Position numbers and translations under genes: made by a program. Below are positions 8,497 to 17,170 of a DNA stretch of 64,000 nucleotides, in pieces; position 1 is the first letter of the stretch, and each line of letters begins with the position of its first letter. Under the pieces are notes generated by a model that worked only from the letters and a program-made list of their open reading frames with translations, made no database searches and had not been told where the DNA came from. The DNA comes from CATQHP01 sp965205595 (GTDB taxonomy: Bacteria; Acidobacteriota; Terriglobia; Bryobacterales; UBA6623): assembly GCA_965205595.1 (NCBI GenBank), contig CBDBHI010000062.1:28447-92446 (forward strand), given 5' to 3'.

Positions 8497-8893
8497 CGCC
8501 CGCTGGAGTTTGGCACTTTGCGGACCGGCAAGTCAGGTAGAATCAGTACCCGGATGAGTTTCTTAGCCTTCGAGATATAGAGGCGGTCGGGTTCGAAGCG
8601 GTAGAAGCTGAGCCCCAGAGGGGCGACATTTGAAATAGCCCCGGGTGCAACCCGGGGTTGATTGCAGGCGCTACAGGGCCCCGACCCGCCGCCCACAATC
8701 GAGCAGGGAATTGAGCGCGCAAGCGCTCAATTCCCTGCTCGATTGTGGGCGGCGGGTCGTCACTGGCACCTGTATTTTACCCAGGGTTTCACTTAGGTTT
8801 CACCCTGGGCTATTTCAAATGTCGCCCCTCTGGGGCTCAGAACATTCTCAATATCTAGTTAGAGTGATGGGAAAGGCCAAACTCCACGGGGCG
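8497..8893. repeat. Nested cloverleaf-like palindromic element
   Basis: Three nested symmetries. Outermost is an imperfect 18-base inverted repeat (8497-8514 with 8876-8893, centred on GGAGTTTGGC/GCCAAACTCC). Inside is a perfect 33-base inverted repeat, 8609-8641 with 8807-8839, beginning TGAGCCCCAGAGGGGCGAC. Within that are three hairpins: CCCCGGGT-GCA-ACCCGGGG near 8639-8657, a perfect 36-bp stem 8683-8718/8723-8758 closed by a GCAA (GNRA-type) tetraloop, and CCCAGGGT/ACCCTGGG near 8780-8809. Folded as RNA or single-stranded DNA this would be a four-way junction. It encodes no recognisable protein and may be a non-autonomous mobile element. Confidence 0.85.
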
Positions 8894-9039
8894 TAGCTTG
8901 CTACGCCCGCCCCTCGACCATGCACAGATATTTTCACCACCCGTGCGGCGCGCTCTTCCTAGGCGCGGACTACCAAATACCAACCCAATCAAGCGCACAC
9001 CGATAAACTTTACGCAAACAAACGGGCAGGTCCGGCATT

Positions 9040-9061
9040 AAACGAGTTGCGATATTCGTTT
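9040..9061. promoter_or_regulatory. Possible operator/promoter before the export gene
   Basis: AAACGA and TCGTTT form an inverted repeat (9040-9045 and 9056-9061) about 20 bases before the ATG at 9081. A weak TTGCGA lies in its loop and an AT-rich GATAAAA follows. It could be a regulator site for the polysaccharide genes. The symmetry is seen; the function is a guess. Confidence 0.25.
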
Positions 9062-9080
9062 ATCTGATAAAACCTGTTAT

Positions 9081-10052
9081 ATGCACCCGTTTTACCGGCT
9101 GTCATTCTGGAGGCGCTGTGCCACCGTCATCGCGTTGTTGGCCCTCCCGTCAGCGCTTTTAGCTGACCAACAGTCGCTTGCTTATCGCCTCGGCCCCGGC
9201 GACGTCGCCTCTCTCCAAGTCTCTGAAGAGGAACAAGTGTCGAGCCCACGCGTGCGTGTAAAGGGCGACGGCACTCTCTACGTCAAACTGATCGGCCGAC
9301 TCGACGCCGCTGGAAAATCACCCCGAGAGCTTGAGAAAATCGTGGCGGAGCGTCTACGCCAATTCGTTCAAGAGCCACACGTCTCGATCGAAATTGTCGA
9401 GTACGGCAGCCGGCCTGTATCAGTTCTAGGAGAAGTTCGCAGCCCCGGAATACACCAGCTAGCCGGCAATAAGAATCTTGTCGACGTTTTATCAGCGGCC
9501 GGAGGAGTGCGCGAGGAGGCCGGCTACACGGTAACCGTGACCCGTCGACTCGAGTGGGGTCGAATCCCCTTGGCGAGCGCGGTCGACGACACAGAGGGCG
9601 GATACAGCGTAGTGAAGCTCGACCTGCATGAGGTCATCGAGGGCGGAGCGCCGGCGCACAACATTGCCATCATGCCGCACGATGTAATCGCGGTTCCACG
9701 AGCGAATCTGGTCTACGTCGTCGGAGCGGTCGAACGCTCCGGCGGTTTCGCCCTACGCGCCAGCGAGCAAATTTCAGTCATCGAGGCACTCGCTCTAGCG
9801 GGCGGACTCGATCGGGTTGCGGCCCTCCGGCGGGCCAAGATTCTTCGTGCAGTCGACGGGCAGGGCGCACGCCATGAAGTGAGCGTCGATCTCAAGGCAA
9901 TTCTGGCGGACAACGCGCCCGACCTTACGCTACAGCAGGAAGACATATTGTTTATTCCGGCAAGCGGCGGCAAACGTGCCCGCGTGATGGCCGCGGCGGC
10001 GCTCGTTAATTTTGGCACGGGGGCCGCTATATGGCGCGCGTCTCGGCCCTGA
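9081..10052 (+). CDS. Polysaccharide export protein (Wza-like, SLBB domains)
   Basis: 323 residues: signal peptide (hydrophobic TVIALLALPSALLA), then the Poly_export domain (YRLGPGDVASLQV and VRVKGDGTLYVKLIGRLDAAG), then SLBB domains (SVLGEVRSPGIHQLAGNKN and VYVVGAVERSGGF). Such proteins form the periplasmic/outer-membrane channel for exopolysaccharide or capsule secretion. The gene overlaps the autokinase gene by 22 bases, so the two are co-expressed. No lipobox cysteine is seen. The C-terminus ends in a short Ala-rich hydrophobic segment (VMAAAALVNFGTGAAIW). Confidence 0.88.
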   Translation: MHPFYRLSFWRRCATVIALLALPSALLADQQSLAYRLGPGDVASLQVSEEEQVSSPRVRVKGDGTLYVKLIGRLDAAGKSPRELEKIVAERLRQFVQEPHVSIEIVEYGSRPVSVLGEVRSPGIHQLAGNKNLVDVLSAAGGVREEAGYTVTVTRRLEWGRIPLASAVDDTEGGYSVVKLDLHEVIEGGAPAHNIAIMPHDVIAVPRANLVYVVGAVERSGGFALRASEQISVIEALALAGGLDRVAALRRAKILRAVDGQGARHEVSVDLKAILADNAPDLTLQQEDILFIPASGGKRARVMAAAALVNFGTGAAIWRASRP

Positions 10053-12250
10053 CCAATCGCAGAACTGACTTCGATGCCGCCCGCTCCGCGGGTGTGCTCG
10101 TCCCGCTCGACTTGGTAGAGGAGTATGCGGCTGGGTTGACGCCAGTCCCGCGCGAAACGTCGATACCGGCGATGCTGTCAAGGCATAAGCTACTGCTAGT
10201 CGCTGCCGCTCTATGTGGCCTCCTCGCCGGTGGCTTGCTGAGTCTCGTCCAAAAGCCGATCTATCGCGCCGGCCTGACGCTAGAAATACTAGCTCTAAAC
10301 GACCGATTCCTCGAGGCCCACGAAGTGACGCCGACTACATCGGGAGTGGGCTTCGGCGCACTTGAGGCGGACGTCGCGACGGCCATAAGCATTCTCAACA
10401 GCCGCACGTTGATCGAGAGGGCAACGCGACGCGCGGGCATTCCAGCCGGCGCCATTTCCGCAGTGCCCGAAGCAGTAAGGGCCGCGCTAGACATTGAAGC
10501 GATCCGCACAACACGACTGATCGCGGCAACCTTCGAATCGCCGGACGCGGCACTATCCTCGCGGTTTCTCAACGCTCTCGGAGAAGAGTTCGTCGCTTAC
10601 ACAACTGATTTGACCGCGCGGAGTCGTCGACAAACGCTACAGCGTCTCGCTGTAGAGCTTGAAACGATGAGGGAGCAACTACGGGCGTCGGAACTTGAGC
10701 TGCGCGACTACTCAAAAGCCGCCGCGCTGGTTTTCGCTGACAACCGAACCAGTGTCGAGCAGCAACATCTGGCGCGTCTAGCGCAAGAACTCTCAGTTGC
10801 CGCCGCGGAGCGCATCAAACGCGAGGCGAGCTACGAGTCTTCGGCGCGCGGCGCGGCGAGCCCGACGTCAAGCGAGAGCAATCACAGCCTCGGCCAGCTG
10901 CAGCTTAGAAGAGCTGAACTGGAACGAGGTCTAGCCGAACTCCGCACCGATCTCACCGACGCCCATCCGAAAGTTAGAAAAAGCCTGGCGCAACTTGCCC
11001 AAGCTGAAACGGCCATCCAACGAGAACAGGCAGCCGAGCGGCAGCGCGTTCGCACCGCGTACGAAACGGCAAAGAGACGCGAGGAGTTGGTGCGAGACAC
11101 CTTTGCCGAACAGGCTCTCATGGTGTCGGCCGAACGTGGGCATGTTGTCGAGTACGACATGCTAAGGCGTCAGGTCGATACCAGTCAAACTCTCTACGAA
11201 GAACTGCTGAGGCGTGTCCAGCAAACCAGAATCGCATTGATGACTGACATCGCCAACGTGAGGGTGGTCGACCCCGCGGTACCGCCCACCGATCCGGTCA
11301 GACCGCGACCGATGCTACAAGCGTTCGCCGGGATGTTTCTTGGCTTCCTCGTTGGCTCTGGGCTAACAATCGGCCGTGATCGAATGAACTCTACGTTGCG
11401 AGAACCCGGCGACCTCAGTGCCTGCACTGGTATTCCGGAACTCGGAGCGATCCCCGATGCAGCTCGCCTACCGGACTCGTTGGCCGCGATCGCCTCGCCT
11501 GACAACATCCCCACGCCGCAAGGTCTAGCCGCCGGCGGCGCACCGCGAACGGTTATCAGCGAGCATGTACGCGCCATCCTGACGTCGATATTGTTTTCCG
11601 AGATGAACGAATCCGAAAGCATCCGCAGAATCGTCGTCACAAGCCCAACCTCCGGCGACGGCAAGTCGACGCTCGTCAGCAATTTGGCCCTGGCGCTAGC
11701 GGATATTCACCGCCGCGTGCTCGTCATCGATGCAGACTTTCGTAAGCCTCGGATGCACGAGATCTTTCGCCTTTCCAATCAGTGGGGACTATCCAATCTG
11801 CTCATCGACTGGGCCCGGCGCGGAGACGCCGAAACCGTGGCGCACGATAGTCAGTCCTGGGCGATCGAATCAACGATTGAAAATCTACGAGTTCTTCCGG
11901 CGGGCACGGCGGGCGCGCAAGCCGTCAACTTGCTCTACGACGCATCAATGCGCAAACTCTTGGAACACGCGGACCGCGAATTTGATTTTATTCTGATCGA
12001 CACGCCCCCTCTCAGCGGTCTCGCTGATGCCGGCATCCTGGCCCGCATGGACGCCAAGGTCGTGCTCGTTGCAAAAGCCGGACAAACATCTCCCGATGCG
12101 CTCCGCGCCGCCGCCGATCGGCTAGCACAAGATGGCACACCGGTACTGGGCACGGTGCTCAACGCCTGGAACGCCGCGTCCGATCCCTATGCAGAGAGCA
12201 AAAACTGGGCCGCCAAGTATCGCTTTAAAAGCGCCCGGGCCGCACTCTAA
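10031..12250 (+). CDS. Polysaccharide co-polymerase with BY-type tyrosine autokinase (Wzc-like)
   Basis: 739 residues. Wzz-type chain-length domain at the N-terminus with a first transmembrane helix near residues 55-75, long coiled-coil (about 195-400), second helix near 430-450 (PMLQAFAGMFLGFLVGSGLT), then a BY-kinase domain: Walker A TSGDGKST (about 538-545), Walker A' VLVIDADFRKPR (about 563-574) and Walker B FILIDTPP (about 653). Only two tyrosines (DPYAESKNWAAKYRF) stand near the C-terminus, a short version of the usual Tyr cluster. It would control length and export of a polysaccharide with the preceding gene. Confidence 0.9.
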   Translation: MARVSALTNRRTDFDAARSAGVLVPLDLVEEYAAGLTPVPRETSIPAMLSRHKLLLVAAALCGLLAGGLLSLVQKPIYRAGLTLEILALNDRFLEAHEVTPTTSGVGFGALEADVATAISILNSRTLIERATRRAGIPAGAISAVPEAVRAALDIEAIRTTRLIAATFESPDAALSSRFLNALGEEFVAYTTDLTARSRRQTLQRLAVELETMREQLRASELELRDYSKAAALVFADNRTSVEQQHLARLAQELSVAAAERIKREASYESSARGAASPTSSESNHSLGQLQLRRAELERGLAELRTDLTDAHPKVRKSLAQLAQAETAIQREQAAERQRVRTAYETAKRREELVRDTFAEQALMVSAERGHVVEYDMLRRQVDTSQTLYEELLRRVQQTRIALMTDIANVRVVDPAVPPTDPVRPRPMLQAFAGMFLGFLVGSGLTIGRDRMNSTLREPGDLSACTGIPELGAIPDAARLPDSLAAIASPDNIPTPQGLAAGGAPRTVISEHVRAILTSILFSEMNESESIRRIVVTSPTSGDGKSTLVSNLALALADIHRRVLVIDADFRKPRMHEIFRLSNQWGLSNLLIDWARRGDAETVAHDSQSWAIESTIENLRVLPAGTAGAQAVNLLYDASMRKLLEHADREFDFILIDTPPLSGLADAGILARMDAKVVLVAKAGQTSPDALRAAADRLAQDGTPVLGTVLNAWNAASDPYAESKNWAAKYRFKSARAAL

Positions 12251-12323
12251 GCGTCTTCCCCCTTCGGGCACAGCGGCAAGCCCGCACGACTGCACGCGGC
12301 CAAATTGCTAACCTACAAATCTT

Positions 12324-12818
12324 ATGGCTCAAAACACCTTTGACGTCGTTTCGAAAGTCGATCTGCCCGAAGTACAGAATGCGGTTCAGCAGGCGATGAA
12401 GGAGGTCCATCAGCGCTACGACCTCAAGGCAACTAAGAGCGAAATCGAATTCGACCGCGAAGCGCCGAAGATCGTTCTGCGGTGCCCCGACGAGTTCGTC
12501 CTACAACAAGTGTCAGACGTGCTGCAGCAGAAACTCATTCGCCGCCAAGTCCCAACCAAGGCGCTGACGTTCAATCCGCCGCGTCCCGCGGCCGGTTCAA
12601 GCGTCGTGCAAGAAATCGAGTTGCAGCAAGGGATCCCGATGGAGAAAGCGCGCGAAATTGTCAAAGCCGTCAAGGCCACCAAGATCAAGGTTCAGGCCTC
12701 GATCCAAGGTGATCAAGTGCGCATCGGCGGGAAGAACCGCGATGACCTTCAAACGGTGATGGCGGTGCTCAAAGAAGAAGACTTTGGAATCGACATGCAG
12801 TTCACGAACTACCGCTAA
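12324..12818 (+). CDS. yajQ: YajQ family nucleotide-binding protein (DUF520)
   Basis: 164 residues, the normal family length, beginning MAQNTFDVVSKVDLPEVQNA and ending DLQTVMAVLKEEDFGIDMQFTNYR in two short segments, both highly typical. YajQ proteins are cytosolic, with two ferredoxin-like domains; some bind cyclic di-GMP and act as transcriptional co-factors. It lies 73 bases after the autokinase gene and 14 bases before an alpha/beta hydrolase gene, with which it may be co-transcribed. Confidence 0.95.
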   Translation: MAQNTFDVVSKVDLPEVQNAVQQAMKEVHQRYDLKATKSEIEFDREAPKIVLRCPDEFVLQQVSDVLQQKLIRRQVPTKALTFNPPRPAAGSSVVQEIELQQGIPMEKAREIVKAVKATKIKVQASIQGDQVRIGGKNRDDLQTVMAVLKEEDFGIDMQFTNYR

Positions 12819-12832
12819 CGTCCCACCGCTGC

Positions 12833-13462
12833 ATGCCAAGAATTCTAGAGTCAACATTGTTAGAAGGTCCGGCGGGACAGCTCGAAGCGTTGCACGAGGG
12901 CCCCGACGACGGGGTCGAAATCACTCGCGCCGCGGTCATCTGTCATCCGCATCCGCTCTATGGCGGGACAATGCACAACAAGGTAGTCTTCCGTCTAGCC
13001 AAGGCCGCCCGCCAGAGTGGCGCCGCCGTTTTGCGTTTTAATTTCCGCGGCGTCGGCTCAAGCTCGGGTTCGCACGACGACGGTCGCGGCGAACAAGACG
13101 ATTGTCGCTCCGCGATTTCGTACATGCGCGAGCGCTACCAAGAATTGCCGTTGCTAGTAGGCGGATTTTCGTTCGGTTCGCGCGTTGCGCTGCAAGTAGC
13201 TTGCGCCGATTCCGCAATCGAACGGGTAGTCGCCGTTGGTACAGCAGTCAACCACGGTGGCTGGGAGTTCCTTTCAAACTGCGAACGCGCCAAGCACTTC
13301 ATTCACGGTACGAACGACGAACATGGCTCGCGCCAGAATCTCGAACGCGTCTATGCGGAAGTTCCTGAACCAAAACAACTCACCTGGGTTGAGGCCTCCG
13401 ACCACTTCTTTTCCGATGCTCTTGATGACCTAGAAGCCGCCGCCGTCCGGGCGCTATCGTAG
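12833..13462 (+). CDS. Alpha/beta hydrolase (COG2945-like)
   Basis: 209 residues with the signature CHPHPLYGGTMHNKVV near residue 38, FRGVGSSSGSHDDGRGE (oxyanion region), the nucleophile elbow GGFSFGSR (Ser in the G-x-S-x-G-like turn) and a terminal His in EASDHFF. This matches small predicted serine hydrolases of the dienelactone-hydrolase-related COG2945 group. Substrate unknown. ATG at 12833. The next gene begins 15 bases downstream. Confidence 0.85.
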   Translation: MPRILESTLLEGPAGQLEALHEGPDDGVEITRAAVICHPHPLYGGTMHNKVVFRLAKAARQSGAAVLRFNFRGVGSSSGSHDDGRGEQDDCRSAISYMRERYQELPLLVGGFSFGSRVALQVACADSAIERVVAVGTAVNHGGWEFLSNCERAKHFIHGTNDEHGSRQNLERVYAEVPEPKQLTWVEASDHFFSDALDDLEAAAVRALS

Positions 13463-13477
13463 CTGGGGAAACCCCGA

Positions 13478-14440
13478 TTGAAGTTTGGAATCTACGGCGC
13501 CGGTTCAATTGGTGGCTTCCTCGGCGCACGCCTGCTCGACGCCGGCCACGACGTCCACTTCATCGCCCGCGGCGAGCATTTGAAGGCTCTTCAAACTCAC
13601 GGCCTCACAGTTCGTAGCGAAGTTTTCGGAAATCAAACTTACTCAGTGTCCGCCACGGAGCGAACACAGGATGTCGGCGTCTGCGACTACGTCCTGCTCG
13701 GCGTCAAGGCGCATAGGCTAAGCAAGATTGCGCCGAACGCAGCCGCGCTCACAGGCGACGACACGGTATTTATTTCAACTCAGAATGGCCTTCCGTGGTG
13801 GTATTTCCACCGCGTCGAAGGTAGCAACACCCCGCTCGAATCCGTCGACCCCGGCGGAGTGATCGCCCAGCACATTCCGCCCGAGCGAGCGATCGGGTCG
13901 GCCGTTTACGTCTCATGCAGTCTTCCCGAGCCCGGCGTACTGGCCCATACCCAGGGCCTGCGAATTCCCCTCGGTGAGCCCAGCGGAGAGCGCAGCGATC
14001 GCGTCAAGGCATTGTCTGACGCGCTTACCTCCGCCGGTTTGAAAGCGCCCATCCGCGCCGACATCCGCCTCGAATTGTGGTCCAAGCTAATGGGAAACGC
14101 GGTATTCAATCCCTTGAGCGCATTGACCCGCAAGACCATGATCGAAATGGTGGAGTGCAACGAATCGCGAGCGCTGATGGCCACGATGATGGCTGAAGTC
14201 AGGGACGTAGCATCCGCCGTGGGGGTGCATATCGCCCAGTCACCCGAGAAACGCATCGAATCAGGCAGGGCCGCCGGCAGGCACAAAACCTCGATGTTAC
14301 AAGACGTCGAACGAGGGCGCTCGCCCGAACTCGAGCCCATCCTAGGATCTGTAATCGAACTGGCCGCCCGCCATCACGTCGAGGTCCCCGCGTCGCAAGC
14401 GATCTACGCCGCCGCGAAACTACTGTTTTCGTCAACCTAG
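13478..14440 (+). CDS. 2-dehydropantoate 2-reductase family protein (PanE/ApbA)
   Basis: 320 residues with a TTG start. N-terminal Rossmann fold with GAGSIGGFLGARL and an arginine (IARGEH) expected to favour NADPH; C-terminal ketopantoate reductase domain with KLMGNAVFNPLSALTRK, where the catalytic lysine lies. The family reduces ketopantoate to pantoate in coenzyme A synthesis, but many members have other 2-oxoacid substrates. A second, diverged member is at 32743-33699, so one of the two may not be the pantoate enzyme. Confidence 0.85.
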   Translation: MKFGIYGAGSIGGFLGARLLDAGHDVHFIARGEHLKALQTHGLTVRSEVFGNQTYSVSATERTQDVGVCDYVLLGVKAHRLSKIAPNAAALTGDDTVFISTQNGLPWWYFHRVEGSNTPLESVDPGGVIAQHIPPERAIGSAVYVSCSLPEPGVLAHTQGLRIPLGEPSGERSDRVKALSDALTSAGLKAPIRADIRLELWSKLMGNAVFNPLSALTRKTMIEMVECNESRALMATMMAEVRDVASAVGVHIAQSPEKRIESGRAAGRHKTSMLQDVERGRSPELEPILGSVIELAARHHVEVPASQAIYAAAKLLFSST

Positions 14441-14560
14441 CCTGAAAGTTGATTTTTCAAGCTGCCCGCCAAGATTCGTGTTAGACGAAACCCTCCGCGG
14501 TACCGAGCCGCGCCGCCGTGCGGTGCGGTCCCTCCTGCGACGTGCGCACCGCAACCGAGT
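14441..14560. repeat. Leader plus decayed module B palindrome
   Basis: The leader (GAAAGTTGATTTTTCAAGC then TGCCCGCCAAG) matches 44779-44814 closely. It is followed by a full left palindrome arm at 14500-14529 but only a fragment of the right arm (GCACCGCAACCGAG, about 14546-14559). It lies immediately before nadC and supplies false upstream start codons for it. Confidence 0.75.
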
Positions 14561-14676
14561 GGGTTCCAAGCAAACTTCGCAAAACCTCCCGATGTAAGAC
14601 TCCCACTATTTATCGCCTAACCACCATCTATCAAACCCCCTTTGCGATTCTCCACCCCGTTAAGCCAAACTCAAGT

Positions 14677-15504
14677 TTGGCCAAAAGTCTTACCTGGAAC
14701 CATCCGGAAATCGCCAACCTAGTCGAACGCGCATTAAGCGAAGACATTGGCAGCGGCGATGTCACGACCGAGGCATGCGTGCCGGCCGATCAGCAAGCAT
14801 CAGGCTACTTTCTTACGCGAGAACCATTGGTGCTAGCCGGCACACCACTGCTAGCGCTGGTCTATCAACACGAGCAAGTGACGATAGTCCATGGCGACGG
14901 CCCGCTGCTCGAAGCCGAAACCGTTTTCGCCCGCGTCACCGGATCAGCGCGCAGACTCCTAACCCTTGAGCGCACAGCACTCAATCTGCTTCAAAGAACC
15001 AGCGGTATCGCAACGGCCACGCGAAAATTCGTTGAAGCTGTCGAAGGTACGAAGTGCCAGGTGCTAGATACGCGAAAGACAGCCCCCGGAATGCGGCGCC
15101 TAGAAAAACTGGCCGTTAGAGCGGGCGGAGGAGTGAACCATCGAATCGGGTTGTTCGACGCCATCTTGATCAAGAACAACCACATCACCGCCGCCGGCGG
15201 AGTTTCCCAAGCACTACAGCAATGTCGAAAAAGCGGCTTGGCCATCGAACTCGAAGTGAGCACCTTTGACGAACTCAATGAAGCTCTCGCCAACGACGCA
15301 AGTCATCTGTTACTCGACAACTTCACACCGGCACAGGTACGCCAAGCAGTCGCTCGAATCGACGGCCGCGCCAAGATCGAAGTATCCGGAAATATCTCTC
15401 TCGACACGATTCGCGCCTACGCCGAGGCGGGAGCTGATTTTGCATCCGCGGGAGCGCTCACCCACTCGGCGCGAGCGGTGGATATCAGTTTCCGCCTCGA
15501 GTAA
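14677..15504 (+). CDS. nadC: Nicotinate-nucleotide pyrophosphorylase (carboxylating)
   Basis: 275 residues from the chosen TTG at 14677. The frame continues upstream to a GTG at 14518, but that lies in a repeat and would add about 50 unrelated residues. Family signatures are clear: ALSEDIGSGDVTTEA, ERTALNLLQRTSGIAT, DTRKTAPGMRRLEKLAVRAG, GLFDAILIKNNH and IEVSGNI. The enzyme converts quinolinate and PRPP to nicotinate mononucleotide in de novo NAD synthesis. No nadA or nadB gene is nearby. The gene is convergent with the methyltransferase gene downstream. Confidence 0.93.
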   Translation: MAKSLTWNHPEIANLVERALSEDIGSGDVTTEACVPADQQASGYFLTREPLVLAGTPLLALVYQHEQVTIVHGDGPLLEAETVFARVTGSARRLLTLERTALNLLQRTSGIATATRKFVEAVEGTKCQVLDTRKTAPGMRRLEKLAVRAGGGVNHRIGLFDAILIKNNHITAAGGVSQALQQCRKSGLAIELEVSTFDELNEALANDASHLLLDNFTPAQVRQAVARIDGRAKIEVSGNISLDTIRAYAEAGADFASAGALTHSARAVDISFRLE

Positions 15505-15508
15505 CGGG

Positions 15509-16105
15509 CTAACGGAACAAGTGAAACGTCGCGTCGTGTGGAAGATAGTCGATGCGGCAAGTGACGGATCGAGTGATCTTGCGGCAGTCGGTAAGCAGCC
15601 GCGCGGGATCGTAGTCGAACAACTCCGGCCCTTCCAGGTTTTTCACGCCGCCCGCGACGTGAACGTTAAGCGCAAGCCCTTTGCGACAGAGCTTCCACAT
15701 CATCTCGATGAGATGCATCAGCGATTCATAGTTTCGATACGTGCGCTGGTTTAAAATCTCCGAGGCCAGCACCCAGTCAAACTCTTCACCAACCTCAGCG
15801 AGGTCGAGCTCATGGAAAGTACGTGCCGGATGCCGCTTCCGCGCCTGCCGAATCGCCTCCGGCATCCGATCAATGCCGACATAGTTCTCAAACTCGCCGA
15901 GCAATGAACTCAGGTCGCCAATTCCGCAACCCACATCAAGAATCGAGTCGACCGGTTCGGCATCACCCATACCGTCAATCAATGCATCAAAGCGCAGTTT
16001 TTGGAAGTAAACCGCGGACCAATCGAGTCCCTCGACGTCACCCGGAAACTTGCGATAGGTAGTCTGGAAATAGACCAGCTTGCCTTCGTGACGGACGCGG
16101 TTCAC
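15509..16105 (-). CDS. SAM-dependent methyltransferase (class I)
   Basis: 198 residues, GTG start. Motif I is ILDVGCGIGDLSSLL near residue 54, followed by YVGIDRMPEAI (acidic motif II) and EFDWVLASEILNQR (post-I motif IV region). The substrate is unknown. Its GTG overlaps the TGA of the upstream gene (GTGA), so it is translationally coupled to the GNAT-like protein at 16102-17025. Its stop lies four bases from the end of nadC, which faces it. Confidence 0.8.
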   Translation of the reverse strand: MNRVRHEGKLVYFQTTYRKFPGDVEGLDWSAVYFQKLRFDALIDGMGDAEPVDSILDVGCGIGDLSSLLGEFENYVGIDRMPEAIRQARKRHPARTFHELDLAEVGEEFDWVLASEILNQRTYRNYESLMHLIEMMWKLCRKGLALNVHVAGGVKNLEGPELFDYDPARLLTDCRKITRSVTCRIDYLPHDATFHLFR

Positions 16106-17025
16106 GACAGAGCCCCCACGCGCCGGCTCATATCTAGCGCCGCACCGAGATAAGCCAGACGGTGGCTGCGAGGGAACGCCGACGCTAATAGACGGATGCC
16201 CTGAGCCACAGGCCGTTTGCTAAAAACTCGTTCGATTCGCGGATTCAAACTGACACGCCACAAACAGCTTTCTCGCTGGAAGCCATGCGACTCGAAGAGC
16301 TCGGTATCAACCGGAACGGCCCCGTACAGTCCGCCGCCGTAGTCAACTTCCAAAATCTCCGGCCGAGCGAGCGCCATCTTCGCCACGCTGTGGGTAAGCG
16401 TGTCATCAGGAAACAAGTGCCCCAGGCGATCCCGCGACCCCTGCTGCAAAAGGTGGGCGTTCGAACCCGCCACGAGCATCACAGCGTAGGCCGCCAGCTC
16501 ACCACCCTCAAAGACGCCGTGCGCTTCAACCCCCGGCGCGTAGTTCACCGCGGACGCATACTGCCACCAAAGTTGTGGATCTGTCAGTTCCTGGTCACCA
16601 CGCGCCTGCCGGCTCAGCGTGTCTACATTGATTTCACGACCCTGAATCAGCAACTCTCGCGGAGTAACGGGCCTAAAGTACATCCGATCAAGCCCCTCAG
16701 CCACTCTGTACTCCAGATCCGGAGCCAGAATCGGAACCTCGCGACAGACGTATCGAGGAATATCAACGCCAGACGTCGATAACGTACGATACCGAGCCGC
16801 GACAGCGGCCTCATCACGCAACAGCCTCGAAACCTCGCTAGCGGTCGGTTCCGAACCCACCTCGGGTGCGACCGGCGCATAGTGCCCGCCCTCGCGACCG
16901 TACCAGCAACGTCCGCCGGCGTAAACGATACGCCGGCCACGGAGCTGCATGAACCCAGTCACAGTATCGATAACCGACGGTTCGTCGACTTGGTGTAAAC
17001 GGATCTTTGACGATGGCAAATGCAA
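16102..17025 (-). CDS. Uncharacterised protein, possibly GNAT/FemAB-like acyltransferase
   Basis: 307 residues that I do not recognise with certainty. The central and C-terminal parts (GELAAYAVMLVAGSNAHLL, then LEVDYGGGLYGAVPVDTELF and ESHGFQRESCLWRV) have the rhythm of a GNAT-fold acyltransferase, with the usual ending where an aromatic strand follows 'GF'. The N-terminal 100 residues are mixed alpha/beta. It is coupled to a methyltransferase, which suggests a two-enzyme modification unit. Upstream (17026-17170) is AT-rich and may hold the promoter. Confidence 0.4.
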   Translation of the reverse strand: MHLPSSKIRLHQVDEPSVIDTVTGFMQLRGRRIVYAGGRCWYGREGGHYAPVAPEVGSEPTASEVSRLLRDEAAVAARYRTLSTSGVDIPRYVCREVPILAPDLEYRVAEGLDRMYFRPVTPRELLIQGREINVDTLSRQARGDQELTDPQLWWQYASAVNYAPGVEAHGVFEGGELAAYAVMLVAGSNAHLLQQGSRDRLGHLFPDDTLTHSVAKMALARPEILEVDYGGGLYGAVPVDTELFESHGFQRESCLWRVSLNPRIERVFSKRPVAQGIRLLASAFPRSHRLAYLGAALDMSRRVGALS

Positions 17026-17170
17026 GGCTACCCATAGTGCTATGCAATGGAATGGCCAACACAGTAGATTGATTTAACCTATTTTAAATAAGCATATTAC
17101 AAGAAGTACAGAATGAAACAGACGAAGTCTATCAGGTCATCAGCATCAGTAAACCCAGACCTAAAGGGGG

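Larger units (their letters stand above)
8423..9080. other. Non-coding stretch with a nested palindromic element
   Basis: No gene is seen here. 8497-8893 is occupied by the palindromic element described separately. 8423-8496 and 8894-9039 show nothing I can name. A small inverted repeat at 9040-9061 lies just before the polysaccharide export gene. Confidence 0.7.

Noticed and set aside
8472..8696. Minus-strand frame of 74 codons near the nested palindrome
   Set aside because: It runs through the palindrome arms and has no start context; at most a relic of a passenger sequence.
14518..14676. Upstream extension of nadC to a GTG at 14518
   Set aside because: The extension lies inside a dispersed repeat and adds residues not found in the family; the TTG at 14677 gives normal length.
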